A DNA stretch of 49,780 nt, from NCBI GenBank assembly GCA_900550445.1, contig URSF01000015.1, positions 1-49,780 on the forward strand, written 5' to 3'. Below the pieces are notes generated by a model. It ran no database searches. It worked only from the letters and a program-made list of their open reading frames with translations, and had not been told where the DNA came from. The DNA comes from an uncultured Rhodospirillaceae bacterium. GTDB taxonomy: Bacteria > Pseudomonadota > Alphaproteobacteria > CAAGCB01 > CAG-977. How positions within the stretch are numbered: the stretch's first letter is position 1; every line of letters starts with the position of its first letter. Positions 8,665-16,920 of the stretch are shown in pieces. The translations under genes were made by a program, and so were the position numbers.

Positions 8665-9990
8665 CTAACGATTAGATAAAAGCGGCGACCAGGCCGGATC
8701 AGACGCGTCGACGGGCGTAATCAGCCGGCGTTCGTTATACCCCGTAATATCGACGGCATAAATTTTCGTCGCCCCCGGAATTCCGGCGCGATTCGGCGGT
8801 TCCTGCCGGAAATACATCAAAATGCGCCCGTTCGGCGACCAGGTCGGCGCTTCGACCAGATAGCCTTCCGCCACCAGACGTTCGCCTTTGCCGTCCGGAA
8901 ACATTACGCCAATATAAAACTTACCGCCGGCCATTTTGGTAAAAGCGATATAATCCCCCCGCGGCGACCAGACCGGCGTGGCGTACCGGCCGCTGCCGAA
9001 ACTGATGCGTTTGACGTTTTTGCCGTTTGAATCCATAACATACAACTGCTGCGCCCCGCTGCGATCCGAATTAAACACGATCTTTTTACCGTCCGGAGAA
9101 TAACTGGGCGACGTTTCAATCGCCGCGGAATTTGTCAGCTGTTTAACTGCACGCGTGTCCAGATTCATTTCAAAAATGTCCGTATTTCCGTTTTCCGCCA
9201 TTGACATGATCAGCTTGTGCCCGTCTGGCGAAAAACGCGGCGCAAACGTCATTCCCGGAAAATCCCCGACGACCTGCTGTTTGCCCGTTTCAATATCAAA
9301 CAGATATACGCGCGGCGTATCTTTGTAATAAGACAGGTAAGTAATCTGCTGCATATTCGGCGAAAAACGCGGCGTTAAAACCAAATTCAGGCCGTCTGTC
9401 AAAAACTGGTGATTTTCGCCGTCCTGATCCATAATCGCCAACCGCTTGATTCTGTTCAAAGGCGATCCCGTTTCGGCAATATACACAATACGCGTATCAA
9501 AATATCCTTCTTCGCCCGTAATGCGTTTATAAACGGCGTCGGCAATCATATGCGCCGCGCGCCGCCAGCCTTTATTGTCGATTTCAAGCGTGGCCGAATA
9601 CAGTTCCTGCGCAGCATATACGTCCCACAGCCGGACGGAAACGCGGATTTGTTTATCGCTTAAATAATCAACATGCCCCTGAATTAACGCTTCGGCCTTA
9701 ATCGCCTGCCAGTCAACGAAAACAGGCGCGTCTTCAATTCCCTTGAACGTCTGCAGATACGCCAGCGGATCCAATATTTTGAACAGCCCGGAACTTTCCA
9801 GATCGCTTTCGATCACCCGGCTGATTTTCCCGGCCATTTCGCCGGCGGCGGCGCCGCTGGACGAAAAAACGGGCAGCCCCGTCGCCATCGGTTCGGAATG
9901 AGCCCCCGTAATGTCAATGCTTAATTCGGCCCGCGGCGCGGACGGCACAAACAAAGATAAAAACAAAGCAAATAAAAATATTTTTTTCAT
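8665..9990 (-). CDS. tolB: Tol-Pal system protein TolB
   Basis: Periplasmic protein linking TolA and Pal. A cleavable signal peptide (MKKIFLFALFLSLFVPSAPRA) leads into the N-terminal alpha/beta domain, and a six-bladed propeller follows from about residue 200 with repeated SPDG/SPRG motifs (FSPNMQQI, FSPDGHKL, YSPDGKKIVF, WSPRGDYI, WSPNGRIL). The 441 residues are typical. It starts directly after tolA with almost no gap, indicating one transcript with tolQRA. Confidence 0.96.
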   Translation of the reverse strand: MKKIFLFALFLSLFVPSAPRAELSIDITGAHSEPMATGLPVFSSSGAAAGEMAGKISRVIESDLESSGLFKILDPLAYLQTFKGIEDAPVFVDWQAIKAEALIQGHVDYLSDKQIRVSVRLWDVYAAQELYSATLEIDNKGWRRAAHMIADAVYKRITGEEGYFDTRIVYIAETGSPLNRIKRLAIMDQDGENHQFLTDGLNLVLTPRFSPNMQQITYLSYYKDTPRVYLFDIETGKQQVVGDFPGMTFAPRFSPDGHKLIMSMAENGNTDIFEMNLDTRAVKQLTNSAAIETSPSYSPDGKKIVFNSDRSGAQQLYVMDSNGKNVKRISFGSGRYATPVWSPRGDYIAFTKMAGGKFYIGVMFPDGKGERLVAEGYLVEAPTWSPNGRILMYFRQEPPNRAGIPGATKIYAVDITGYNERRLITPVDASDPAWSPLLSNR

Positions 9991-9991
9991 T

Positions 9992-10984
9992 CTACATTAC
10001 TCCGCCGTCAAACGGGTTAAATCTGAGAAGAAGAGTTTTCCACGTATCGTAAGACTGTTCATAATTTTTAGGAAAGATTTTAAACGGCGACTCTTCGTTT
10101 TTTTTGTCACAGATATATACGGCGCGCCGCGCGCTTTCCGCAACAGACCGGAAAGCCGTATCTTTATTATATCTGGACTTGTTTAAAATTTTAACGTCTT
10201 TGACCGTTCCTTCACGGTTCAGAAAAACCCGAATTTCAATCAGCATGTTTTGCGCGCCGCGCACGCCGGGATCCAGATTCCAGCATTCGCGCAGTTTTAT
10301 GCCGATCATGTCTTTTTCGGAAACGGACAATTCCTGCATATAACTGCCGCCCTGCCCGCCTTCGACGCCTTCGGTCGCGATTTCTTCGGGATTGACTTCG
10401 GCAGATTTCATATCCGCGTATCCCATGCCGCTTTTAATACCGTCGACAGACGCCAAAAGCGTTTTAAACGGATCGTCCGCCGCGCCGTTTCCCGTTCCGC
10501 CGCTTTTAATGGAATTGGACGCAGACGGCGCCTTTTCTTTTTTCTTTGTTGCGGTTACGCTTTTTAACAGACTGTTCAGTTCGCTTTCCAAAGCGGCTCC
10601 GGAACTCTGTTTTGTTCCCTGTTTTCCCGTTTTTCCTCCGCGCACGGACGATCCCGTCCTACCGGCGGCCGACGCTTTGCTGTAAGCCGATGTGCGCACA
10701 CTTCTTTTAGACGTTTTTTTCTGATCGGCCCGCACCAGCTTCGGCGGCAGATTTGTCATTTCAGCCACTTTGACTTTTGACAGATCTACGACGAAAACAG
10801 GAACGGAAACCGTTTCGGATCGGTGTTCCGAAATAAAATCACATGTCAGCAAAACAACAACGGCAATATGCAGCGTTACCGACATAACCATCGGTAAATG
10901 ATCCATCGCGCTTTGAACCGTTTTAAATAAAAACGGATAATGTCTTAAACGCATAAAAAAGTTCAAGCGCAGTCCCACCGGCAT
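9992..10984 (-). CDS. tolA: Cell envelope protein TolA
   Basis: Inner-membrane protein that spans the periplasm and transmits proton-motive force from TolQR to Pal/TolB. One membrane segment lies at about residues 33-50 (MVMSVTLHIAVVVLLTC). The middle is a basic, Ser/Gly/Thr-rich linker, not the long Ala/Lys helix of E. coli TolA. The last 105 residues form a TonB/TolA-like C-domain (LRECWNLDPG, IEIRVFLNREGTVKDVKI). AGAGG four bases before the ATG supports the start at 10984. The C-terminus is diverged, so the call leans on position between tolR and tolB. Confidence 0.88.
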   Translation of the reverse strand: MPVGLRLNFFMRLRHYPFLFKTVQSAMDHLPMVMSVTLHIAVVVLLTCDFISEHRSETVSVPVFVVDLSKVKVAEMTNLPPKLVRADQKKTSKRSVRTSAYSKASAAGRTGSSVRGGKTGKQGTKQSSGAALESELNSLLKSVTATKKKEKAPSASNSIKSGGTGNGAADDPFKTLLASVDGIKSGMGYADMKSAEVNPEEIATEGVEGGQGGSYMQELSVSEKDMIGIKLRECWNLDPGVRGAQNMLIEIRVFLNREGTVKDVKILNKSRYNKDTAFRSVAESARRAVYICDKKNEESPFKIFPKNYEQSYDTWKTLLLRFNPFDGGVM

Positions 10985-10991
10985 TTATCCT

Positions 10992-11462
10992 CTACTTTTT
11001 CTTCTTAGCCGCAGGTTGTTTGGTCAAAGGCTGCGTGTCAACCATATCTCCGGTTTTCAACCCGACTTTGGAAATACCGGCCAGGCGCAGCAGACTCATC
11101 AGTTCGATAACCTGTCCGTAAGACGTTGCCCGGTCGCCGCTGATGACAATTTTTAAATCAGGATTCGTTTTCTGCATTGCCTTTAACCGGCTGACCAGCG
11201 TTTCGGGCTGAACAACTTCGTCGCCCAGATAAATTTTGGAACGCGCGTCAATGCTGATATTGACGGCGCGGTCGGATTCTTCCATCGCCTGCCCGTCGCC
11301 GCGCGGCAGATCAAGGGAAATTCCCGTCGTCATCATCGGCGCGGTTACCATAAAAATAACCAAAAGCACCAGCATAACGTCAACAAAAGGCGTCACGTTG
11401 ATTTCGGCAAAAGAAGCCCTTTGACGTCTGCCGCGCGTTGAAAATTTAACAGAAGCTCCCAT
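10992..11462 (-). CDS. tolR: Tol-Pal proton channel subunit TolR
   Basis: Inner-membrane ExbD/TolR-family protein forming the proton path with TolQ. EINVTPFVDVMLVLLVIFMV carries the single membrane segment, with the proton-carrying aspartate at D28. The rest is the periplasmic domain, ending in a lysine tail. The ATG at 11462 is preferred over one 14 codons upstream because GGAG precedes it by eight bases and it lies one base past the tolQ stop. The 156 residues are slightly longer than E. coli TolR. Confidence 0.95.
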   Translation of the reverse strand: MGASVKFSTRGRRQRASFAEINVTPFVDVMLVLLVIFMVTAPMMTTGISLDLPRGDGQAMEESDRAVNISIDARSKIYLGDEVVQPETLVSRLKAMQKTNPDLKIVISGDRATSYGQVIELMSLLRLAGISKVGLKTGDMVDTQPLTKQPAAKKKK

Positions 11463-11463
11463 T

Positions 11464-12201
11464 TTAAACGCTCCGTTTTTCCGTGCGGCTGGTCGTATCG
11501 TCAATCTGTCGCGACAAAATCGTACTGAATTCGCCGGCGAAATTTTCCAGCGTTTTGGCGTAACGGTTCATATCGCTGGACAATTTGTTATACGCCAGAA
11601 CGGCCGGAATAGCCGCCACCAGCCCCAGAGCCGTCGCGAACAAAGCTTCGGCAATTCCGGGCGCGACAACGGCCAAAGACGTATTGGAGCTGGCCCCGAT
11701 ATTATGAAAGCTGTTCATAATTCCCCAGACCGTTCCGAACAGTCCGATAAAAGGCGACACCGCCCCGGTAGAAGCCAAAAACGTCATACGTTTTTCAACT
11801 CTGTCCATTTCGCGGTCCATTGTAATCTGCATAACGCGATCAATGCGTTGATTCAAACTGGTACCGTGAACGCCGCCCGTTCCCAAAGCCCCGGAAGACC
11901 GGCGCCATTCGCGCATTGCCGCGACGAAAACGGCTGACATCGGGTCCAGTCTGAACGGCTTTGATTCCAGTTTATCAAACATTTCGTCCAAAGATCCGCC
12001 CGACCAAAACTGAGATTCAAATTTTTTCGCGTCTTCGGTCGCGGAACGCAGCAGCATTACCTTTTCAAAAATAATCGCCCATGACCATACCGAAGCCAAA
12101 GCCAAAACAATAATAACCGTTTTAACAACAAAATCAGCCTGCAGAAACAACCCGAACATTGACAGATTGGTTGCGGCCGCAGTTAAAGATCCCGCCGGCA
12201 T
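11464..12201 (-). CDS. tolQ: Tol-Pal proton channel subunit TolQ
   Basis: Inner-membrane ExbB/MotA/TolQ-family protein that energises TolA. Three membrane segments are visible (about 15-40, 140-165 and 175-200), with the family signature TVWGIMNSFHNIG and GIAEALFATALGLVAAIPAV. The 245 residues are normal. AAGGAG precedes the ATG, but it lies inside a 16-bp hairpin stem whose 3' arm runs into six T just before the start codon (see the hairpin entry). It is first of the co-directional tolQRAB genes. Confidence 0.96.
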   Translation of the reverse strand: MPAGSLTAAATNLSMFGLFLQADFVVKTVIIVLALASVWSWAIIFEKVMLLRSATEDAKKFESQFWSGGSLDEMFDKLESKPFRLDPMSAVFVAAMREWRRSSGALGTGGVHGTSLNQRIDRVMQITMDREMDRVEKRMTFLASTGAVSPFIGLFGTVWGIMNSFHNIGASSNTSLAVVAPGIAEALFATALGLVAAIPAVLAYNKLSSDMNRYAKTLENFAGEFSTILSRQIDDTTSRTEKRSV

Positions 12202-12205
12202 AAAA

Positions 12206-12245
12206 AAGCTCTCCTTTAAAATATTTCAGTTTTAAAGAAGAGCTT
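12206..12245 (-). promoter_or_regulatory. Hairpin enclosing the tolQ ribosome-binding site; attenuator-like
   Basis: On the minus strand the arms AAGCTCTTCTTTAAAA and TTTTAAAGGAGAGCTT pair over 16 positions with one G-T, around an 8-base loop. The 3' arm contains the tolQ Shine-Dalgarno AAGGAG, and the stem runs into TTTTTT and then ATG. The structure therefore looks like an intrinsic terminator whose stem also hides the ribosome-binding site. Confidence 0.7.
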
Positions 12246-12265
12246 AACGCATATTCATTAACAGA

Positions 12266-12667
12266 TTACGAAATTTCAGCCAATTTTGTTCTGATATCAG
12301 GCGGAATACGCGTCGGTTTCCCTGACGGCGTGACGCAGACAATCTGCAGTTTTATTTCCACCAGCGTTTCTTCGCCGCGTTTCACGATCTGCAGGCAATC
12401 AAATCCCGCTCCGCGCAGTTCCAGAATTTCCGTTTCAACAATCAGCTCGTCTTCCAGACGCGCCGGTTTTTGAAAACTCAGTTCGCAATGCTTAACCATA
12501 AAGCCGCACGGTTTTTCCGCCGCCGCCATATCCTTGCAATAAATGCCGTGTTCATGCAGAAAATCCATGCGCGCCCGTTCGGCAAATCCCAAATACTTGG
12601 AATGATACACAACGCCGCCGGCGTCCGTATCTTCGTAACAAATATTAATCGGTGTATATGTCCTCAT
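12266..12667 (-). CDS. ybgC: YbgC-type acyl-CoA thioesterase
   Basis: Hot-dog-fold thioesterase that travels with tol-pal; the E. coli protein hydrolyses acyl-CoA and interacts with acyl carrier protein. The signature YEDTDAGGVVYHSKYLGF near the N-terminus includes the catalytic Asp. I chose the ATG at 12667 because AAGGA precedes it by eight bases and the 133-residue product fits the family. A longer frame with 43 extra codons would run into the upstream gene and has no family similarity. In related bacteria ybgC follows ruvB directly; here three accessory genes lie between. Confidence 0.93.
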   Translation of the reverse strand: MRTYTPINICYEDTDAGGVVYHSKYLGFAERARMDFLHEHGIYCKDMAAAEKPCGFMVKHCELSFQKPARLEDELIVETEILELRGAGFDCLQIVKRGEETLVEIKLQIVCVTPSGKPTRIPPDIRTKLAEIS

Positions 12668-12692
12668 ACCGTTTATCCTTTCGGTTAGCAGA

Positions 12693-13988
12693 TCAGCGGC
12701 TGTTTTTCTTTTTGGCTGCCGCAGCGACAACGAATGCCGGTTCACGGGAGGCCCGTGATATTTTGGAATAAAGGGAAGCCCCGTTTTTAACGGCATTTAC
12801 TTCCGCCGCCCGGCCGGGCGCCATTTGCGGCGTATCGGCAAACATTGGCAAATCCTGCCCTTTTGCCATTTTCATACTTTTCGCCGCTTTTGCCTTTTCT
12901 GCCTTTCTTTGAGCGTACGTTTTTTTAGAAACGTTGCCGTCAATATCAAACGTATAAAAACTGTCCGCCGAATCGTCTCTTCTGCCAACTCTGGTCTGCA
13001 CGGCATTGCTGATCAGAGAAGCAAATTCATACACGTCCGACGTCAGATACGCGGTCTGCGGCGTTTTTAAAATCGAACCGTCCCGGCCGGCATAGGGTTT
13101 GCCGTCCATTGTGCAGACTTGCCTGACCAGAAAATCCGCGGACATTGTTTTTTGAAAAGCGTTTTTCATCAATGAATCCGGCGCCGCCACAACAAATCTA
13201 GCATGGAAATTGGCCATTTTCGCATCATAACACTTGACATAATTTTTATTCTGATACCAGGCCAGCATTGTCGCTTTCATTGTTTTTTTGCTGTTTTCGC
13301 CATGAGCGTCAACGCCTTTTTCAAAAGCTTTTGTCACATGAGGAAAACCGGTCGCCAGTTCTTTCCACGCCAAACTGTCCCCGGCCTGCGCCATTTCATA
13401 TGAAAACTTTGTCTGAGTAGCCATGGCGTCAGCTTCCATAACACGCGACGTCATCACATTTGACGCGTAATCATAAGCATAATCTGCCCCTTTGTTCAAA
13501 GCGGCGCTTTGAATGGAATGTTTGCCTTCATGTATCAGGCAAGACTGCAGATTGCCGTCATTAAACGACGGATTCAAACAAATGGAATTGTTGCTCGGAT
13601 CAAAAAATCCGACTGTTCCGTTCCCGGCGAAATCAACATACAAAATCGTTCCCTGTTCGGAAACCTGCCGCAGAATTTCACGACCGGTTCGACTTTTCGT
13701 CGCATTATTAACCAGTTTTTCCAAACGTGCAAACGACGCGCTGTCCTTCTGCACCGCCTGATAGGAACACAACGTGTCCCCTTTTTCCGTAACGGCATAA
13801 GACGTCACAACCCGGCCGCTGTCACGGGGCTGCATTTTTTGAGCCAATGCCGGCCCGGCGAAAGCAGACGCCAGCACCATGGACACAGCCGCCGCTTTTA
13901 CCGCCTGTTTTTGCATAAAAGCCTGAACACCGTTTTTGAATTTTTTTATCCCTTTTTTAGACAGGAATTCATCAACAGAATTTGACAT
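12693..13988 (-). CDS. Putative exported HExxH metallopeptidase, copy A
   Basis: Not a family I can name with certainty; it resembles what I recall as a putative metallopeptidase family (DUF6782). A gluzincin-like motif HEGKH is at 153-157 with a candidate third ligand at E185 (SRVMEADA). After a 20-residue basic N-terminus, a hydrophobic stretch (about 27-49) ends in an ALA-Q signal-peptidase-like site, so export is likely. The ATG at 13988 is chosen because GAGGGG precedes it and it aligns with its neighbour's N-terminus. The 431-residue protein is a tandem paralogue of the next gene upstream, with a basic Ala/Lys-rich C-terminal extension of about 60 residues. Active sites look intact. Confidence 0.65.
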   Translation of the reverse strand: MSNSVDEFLSKKGIKKFKNGVQAFMQKQAVKAAAVSMVLASAFAGPALAQKMQPRDSGRVVTSYAVTEKGDTLCSYQAVQKDSASFARLEKLVNNATKSRTGREILRQVSEQGTILYVDFAGNGTVGFFDPSNNSICLNPSFNDGNLQSCLIHEGKHSIQSAALNKGADYAYDYASNVMTSRVMEADAMATQTKFSYEMAQAGDSLAWKELATGFPHVTKAFEKGVDAHGENSKKTMKATMLAWYQNKNYVKCYDAKMANFHARFVVAAPDSLMKNAFQKTMSADFLVRQVCTMDGKPYAGRDGSILKTPQTAYLTSDVYEFASLISNAVQTRVGRRDDSADSFYTFDIDGNVSKKTYAQRKAEKAKAAKSMKMAKGQDLPMFADTPQMAPGRAAEVNAVKNGASLYSKISRASREPAFVVAAAAKKKNSR

Positions 13989-14056
13989 TTTCTTACCCCT
14001 CGCAGAACGAAAACAACAGCCTGCCTCGATATTTCCGCAGCGGGACAATTCCCGTA

Positions 14057-15196
14057 TCAGCGCTGTTGTGCGCGTTGATAATTAACCAGACCGGCCGTTT
14101 TGACGGATTTGTTGTTTTTCAACATTTGCCCGTATGTCTGATCGGCGATTCTGCCGTCTTTCATAACATAAAAACGATCGGCGCTGGTATCAGACCGAGC
14201 ATAAGCAGTCTTCATGCCTAGCACGGAATTAACGCTGTTTATCTGCTTATAAAATTTCACATCTAAATAAGCCGTTTGCGGCGTTTGCAAAATCCGTCCG
14301 TCCGTTCCGGCATAATTCTGCCCCTTCCAGCAGCAGACGGCAGTTAAGACTTTGTCCGCGTCCTGTGTTTTGGAAAAACAGTTTTTCAGTTCCCGAGCCG
14401 GCAGCTGTTGAACGGCTTCGGCATGAAACCGCACGTAAGAAGCGTCATACAGCCCGACATAATTTTTATCCCCATACCAGGCCAGCATGGCTTCTTTCAT
14501 CGTTTGATTACTGTCGGTTCCGTATTTCATACCGGCTTTGGCATAAGCGGAAACAACATTTCCGTGTGAATTTTTCAACGCCTTTAACGCCGAAAAGTCT
14601 CCCTGTTCCGCCATTTCAAAAGCAAATTTAGTCTGAGTGGCAACGGCGTCGGCTTCCATTACGCGGGAAGTCATGATATTTGATCCGAACGTATAAGCCG
14701 TACTGTTGGCAGACAGACGCGTATTTTGAATCGAATGTTTTCCTTCATGCACCAGACAAGATTGCAGATCGGCGTTTCTAAAAGCTTTATTCAAACAAAT
14801 CGAATTATCGGCCGGGCTGAAATAACCGACCGTATTTTTTCCGGCAGCATCTACACGCAAAACCGTTCCCTGTTCGGAAATGGCCTTTAATATTTCGCGC
14901 CCCGCATCGCTTTTGGTCGCATTATTGACCAATTTCTGCAATCGGGCATAAGCCGCGCCGTTGACCGGAACGGCCTGATACGCGCACAGCGTATCGCCTT
15001 TTTCCGTAATCGCATAGGTCGTTTGCGGCCGCAGCATATCCATCTGCGTTTCCACGGGCTTTTGCTGGGAAGAAACGGTAAAAGCGGTTGCCAAAACGGC
15101 AGCGGCCATAATAGCTCTGCCCGGATTCGCCTTTATGCCGTTTTTGAATTTTTTCACCCCTTTTTTAGACAGGAATTCAGCAACGGAATTCGACAT
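14057..15196 (-). CDS. Putative exported HExxH metallopeptidase, copy B
   Basis: Paralogue of the downstream gene, similar almost throughout: both start MSNSV(A/D)EFLSKKG and share YAVTEKGDTLC-like, LVNNATKS, SICLN, HEGKHSIQ, MTSRVMEAD and GRILQTPQTAYL-like segments. HEGKH is at 150-154 and the candidate glutamate ligand at E181. A hydrophobic stretch at about 28-42 follows the basic N-terminus. AGGGAACGAAAAATG gives the start. At 379 residues it lacks the C-terminal extension of copy A. It lies 24 bp after the GNPGG-tail gene and 68 bp before copy A, so the three are probably one transcript. Substrate unknown. Confidence 0.65.
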   Translation of the reverse strand: MSNSVAEFLSKKGVKKFKNGIKANPGRAIMAAAVLATAFTVSSQQKPVETQMDMLRPQTTYAITEKGDTLCAYQAVPVNGAAYARLQKLVNNATKSDAGREILKAISEQGTVLRVDAAGKNTVGYFSPADNSICLNKAFRNADLQSCLVHEGKHSIQNTRLSANSTAYTFGSNIMTSRVMEADAVATQTKFAFEMAEQGDFSALKALKNSHGNVVSAYAKAGMKYGTDSNQTMKEAMLAWYGDKNYVGLYDASYVRFHAEAVQQLPARELKNCFSKTQDADKVLTAVCCWKGQNYAGTDGRILQTPQTAYLDVKFYKQINSVNSVLGMKTAYARSDTSADRFYVMKDGRIADQTYGQMLKNNKSVKTAGLVNYQRAQQR

Positions 15197-15220
15197 TTTT
15201 TCGTTCCCTGTGAAACAAAA

Positions 15221-15847
15221 TTAACGGCCGCCGTTCTGTTTTTTCAGATTCAAAGCCGTAATCATGCCGCCCGGATTGCCCAGTCCCGAAGCATACAATG
15301 CGCGGACTTCGTCTTTATAGGACGGTTTGGGGTCCAAAGCGTTTTTCAGCTTTTTCAAAGCAATCTGCGAATGTTTGATTTCCGTGTAGGCTTTTAACGC
15401 TTCGGATTTATCTTTTTTAGCTTCTTCGGACAAAGCGTACCCCGCGGTAGAAACGGCGCCGGCAAACAACGTAAAGGAAACGGCCGCCATCGGATCAACG
15501 CCCTGCGCCGCCATAACGCCCGTTACAACGCTGGCTGCCCCCAGCATTACGGCTTTTGCCGCTTCTTTGCCGCCCAGAGCATACTGCGCTTTTGTTTTAA
15601 AATCAGCCGCTTTTGCCTGGCCGGATAATTCTTTTTCCATATTGCCGATGATTTTCAGTGCCGCCTGTTTGTCTGTGTTTTTAACGGGGTGATCGGCCAA
15701 ATATTTATCCGCCGCCCGCGCCGCTTCACGCTTTGACGACGTTTTTCCCATTACTTCAACGGCGCCGGCCAAATACAGCCCGACTTTCGTCGCCGCCTGA
15801 ATATCCGTAAAAGAAATCCCTTGTTTTGATTCGATTACTAAAGCCAT
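15221..15847 (-). CDS. Small membrane-associated protein with C-terminal GNPGG motif
   Basis: No known family recognised. The 208 residues comprise a mostly helical N-half, a hydrophobic region (about 97-145, KAVMLGAASVVTGVMAAQG and AAVSFTLFAGAVSTAGYAL) that could form a membrane hairpin, a basic helix, and a 33-residue tail (176-208) with EVRALYASGLGNPGGMIT and ending KKQNGGR. The same tail ends the 339-residue protein at 32506-33525. GGAAAGGG before ATG supports the start. It is the first gene after the promoter in the 3' end of ruvB and leads the accessory trio. Confidence 0.7.
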   Translation of the reverse strand: MALVIESKQGISFTDIQAATKVGLYLAGAVEVMGKTSSKREAARAADKYLADHPVKNTDKQAALKIIGNMEKELSGQAKAADFKTKAQYALGGKEAAKAVMLGAASVVTGVMAAQGVDPMAAVSFTLFAGAVSTAGYALSEEAKKDKSEALKAYTEIKHSQIALKKLKNALDPKPSYKDEVRALYASGLGNPGGMITALNLKKQNGGR

Positions 15848-15876
15848 TTTTGTACCCTTTCCAAAAATTTTCCGAA

Positions 15877-15905
15877 ATTATATCATTATCCGTCATTTTT
15901 GGCAA
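15877..15905 (-). promoter_or_regulatory. Strong sigma70-like promoter overlapping end of ruvB
   Basis: On the minus strand TTGCCA, a 17-bp spacer and a consensus TATAAT are visible, and TG one base before the -10 makes it an extended -10. It overlaps the last ruvB codons and stop, and lies about 30 bp before the ATG of the GNPGG-tail gene. Expected start of transcription is near 15870. Confidence 0.75.
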
Positions 15906-16920
15906 ATAAATCTTCTGTTATTGACGCCGGCAGCGCCAATCCCAGATGTTTAAATCCCAGCGCCGTCAACATTCGACCGCGCGGCGTGCGCTGCAAATAT
16001 CCCTGCTGCAGCAGATAGGGTTCGATAACTTCTTCAATCGTATCGCGTTCTTCGGACAACGCAGCCGAAAGCGTATCCGCCCCGACCGGCCCGCCCGCGT
16101 ATTTCTGCGCGATGCACGTCAGATAACGCCGATCCATCATATCCAGCCCCTGATTGTCAACGTCCAACCGTTTCAAAGCCCGGTCGGCAATCAGAACGTC
16201 AATTTCTTTTTTTCCTTCAAAAGCGGCAAAATCCCGCACACGTTTTAACAAACGACCGGCCACACGCGGCGTGCCGCGCGACCGACGGGCAATTTCGCGC
16301 GCTCCGTCCGGCGTTATGGCCGTATTTAACACGCCCGCTCCGCGGACAATAATTTTTTCCAGATCCGCCGGATCATAAAAATCCAGCCGCAGAGGAATCC
16401 CGAAACGATCGCGCAAAGGCTGAGTCAACAACCCCGAACGCGTCGTCGCGCCGATCAGCGTAAACGGCTGCAAATCAATGCGCACCGAACGCGCCGCCGG
16501 CCCTTCGCCGATAATCAGATCCAGCTGAAAATCTTCCATTGCGGCGTACAGGACTTCTTCAATCGCGGGATTCAGACGGTGAATTTCATCAATAAAAAGA
16601 ACGTCGTTTTTTTCCAGATTCGTCAAAATAGCCGCCAGATCGCCGGCTTTGGAAATCATCGGAGCGGACGTCGCCCTGAACCCGACGGCCAGTTCGTGCG
16701 CCACAATCTGCGCCAGCGTCGTTTTGCCCAACCCCGGCGGCCCGAACAGCAAAATATGATCCAGCGCTTCCCCGCGCGTCAAAGCCGCCGTAATAAAAAC
16801 CTTCAGGTTTTCGCAAACCGCGCGCTGCCCCGTAAAATCAGCCAAAGACTGCGGACGCATTTTGGCAAAGTCTTCATCGCCGCTTCTTTTAGCCGGGCTG
16901 ATAATTCTGTCTTCGGTCAT
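15886..16920 (-). CDS. ruvB: Holliday junction branch migration ATPase RuvB
   Basis: AAA+ motor that, with RuvA, drives Holliday-junction branch migration. Walker A GPPGLGKT lies near 60-67, Walker B LFIDEIHRL near 110, the arginine-finger region GATTRSGLL follows, and the winged-helix C-domain ends near GFKHLGL. The 344 residues are normal. Its start overlaps ruvA by 4 bp. Confidence 0.97.
   Translation of the reverse strand: MTEDRIISPAKRSGDEDFAKMRPQSLADFTGQRAVCENLKVFITAALTRGEALDHILLFGPPGLGKTTLAQIVAHELAVGFRATSAPMISKAGDLAAILTNLEKNDVLFIDEIHRLNPAIEEVLYAAMEDFQLDLIIGEGPAARSVRIDLQPFTLIGATTRSGLLTQPLRDRFGIPLRLDFYDPADLEKIIVRGAGVLNTAITPDGAREIARRSRGTPRVAGRLLKRVRDFAAFEGKKEIDVLIADRALKRLDVDNQGLDMMDRRYLTCIAQKYAGGPVGADTLSAALSEERDTIEEVIEPYLLQQGYLQRTPRGRMLTALGFKHLGLALPASITEDLFAKNDG

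Noticed and set aside
12668..12796. Upstream 43-codon extension of ybgC
   Set aside because: It runs into the end of the neighbouring gene, has no family similarity, and a good ribosome-binding site stands before the internal ATG at 12667.
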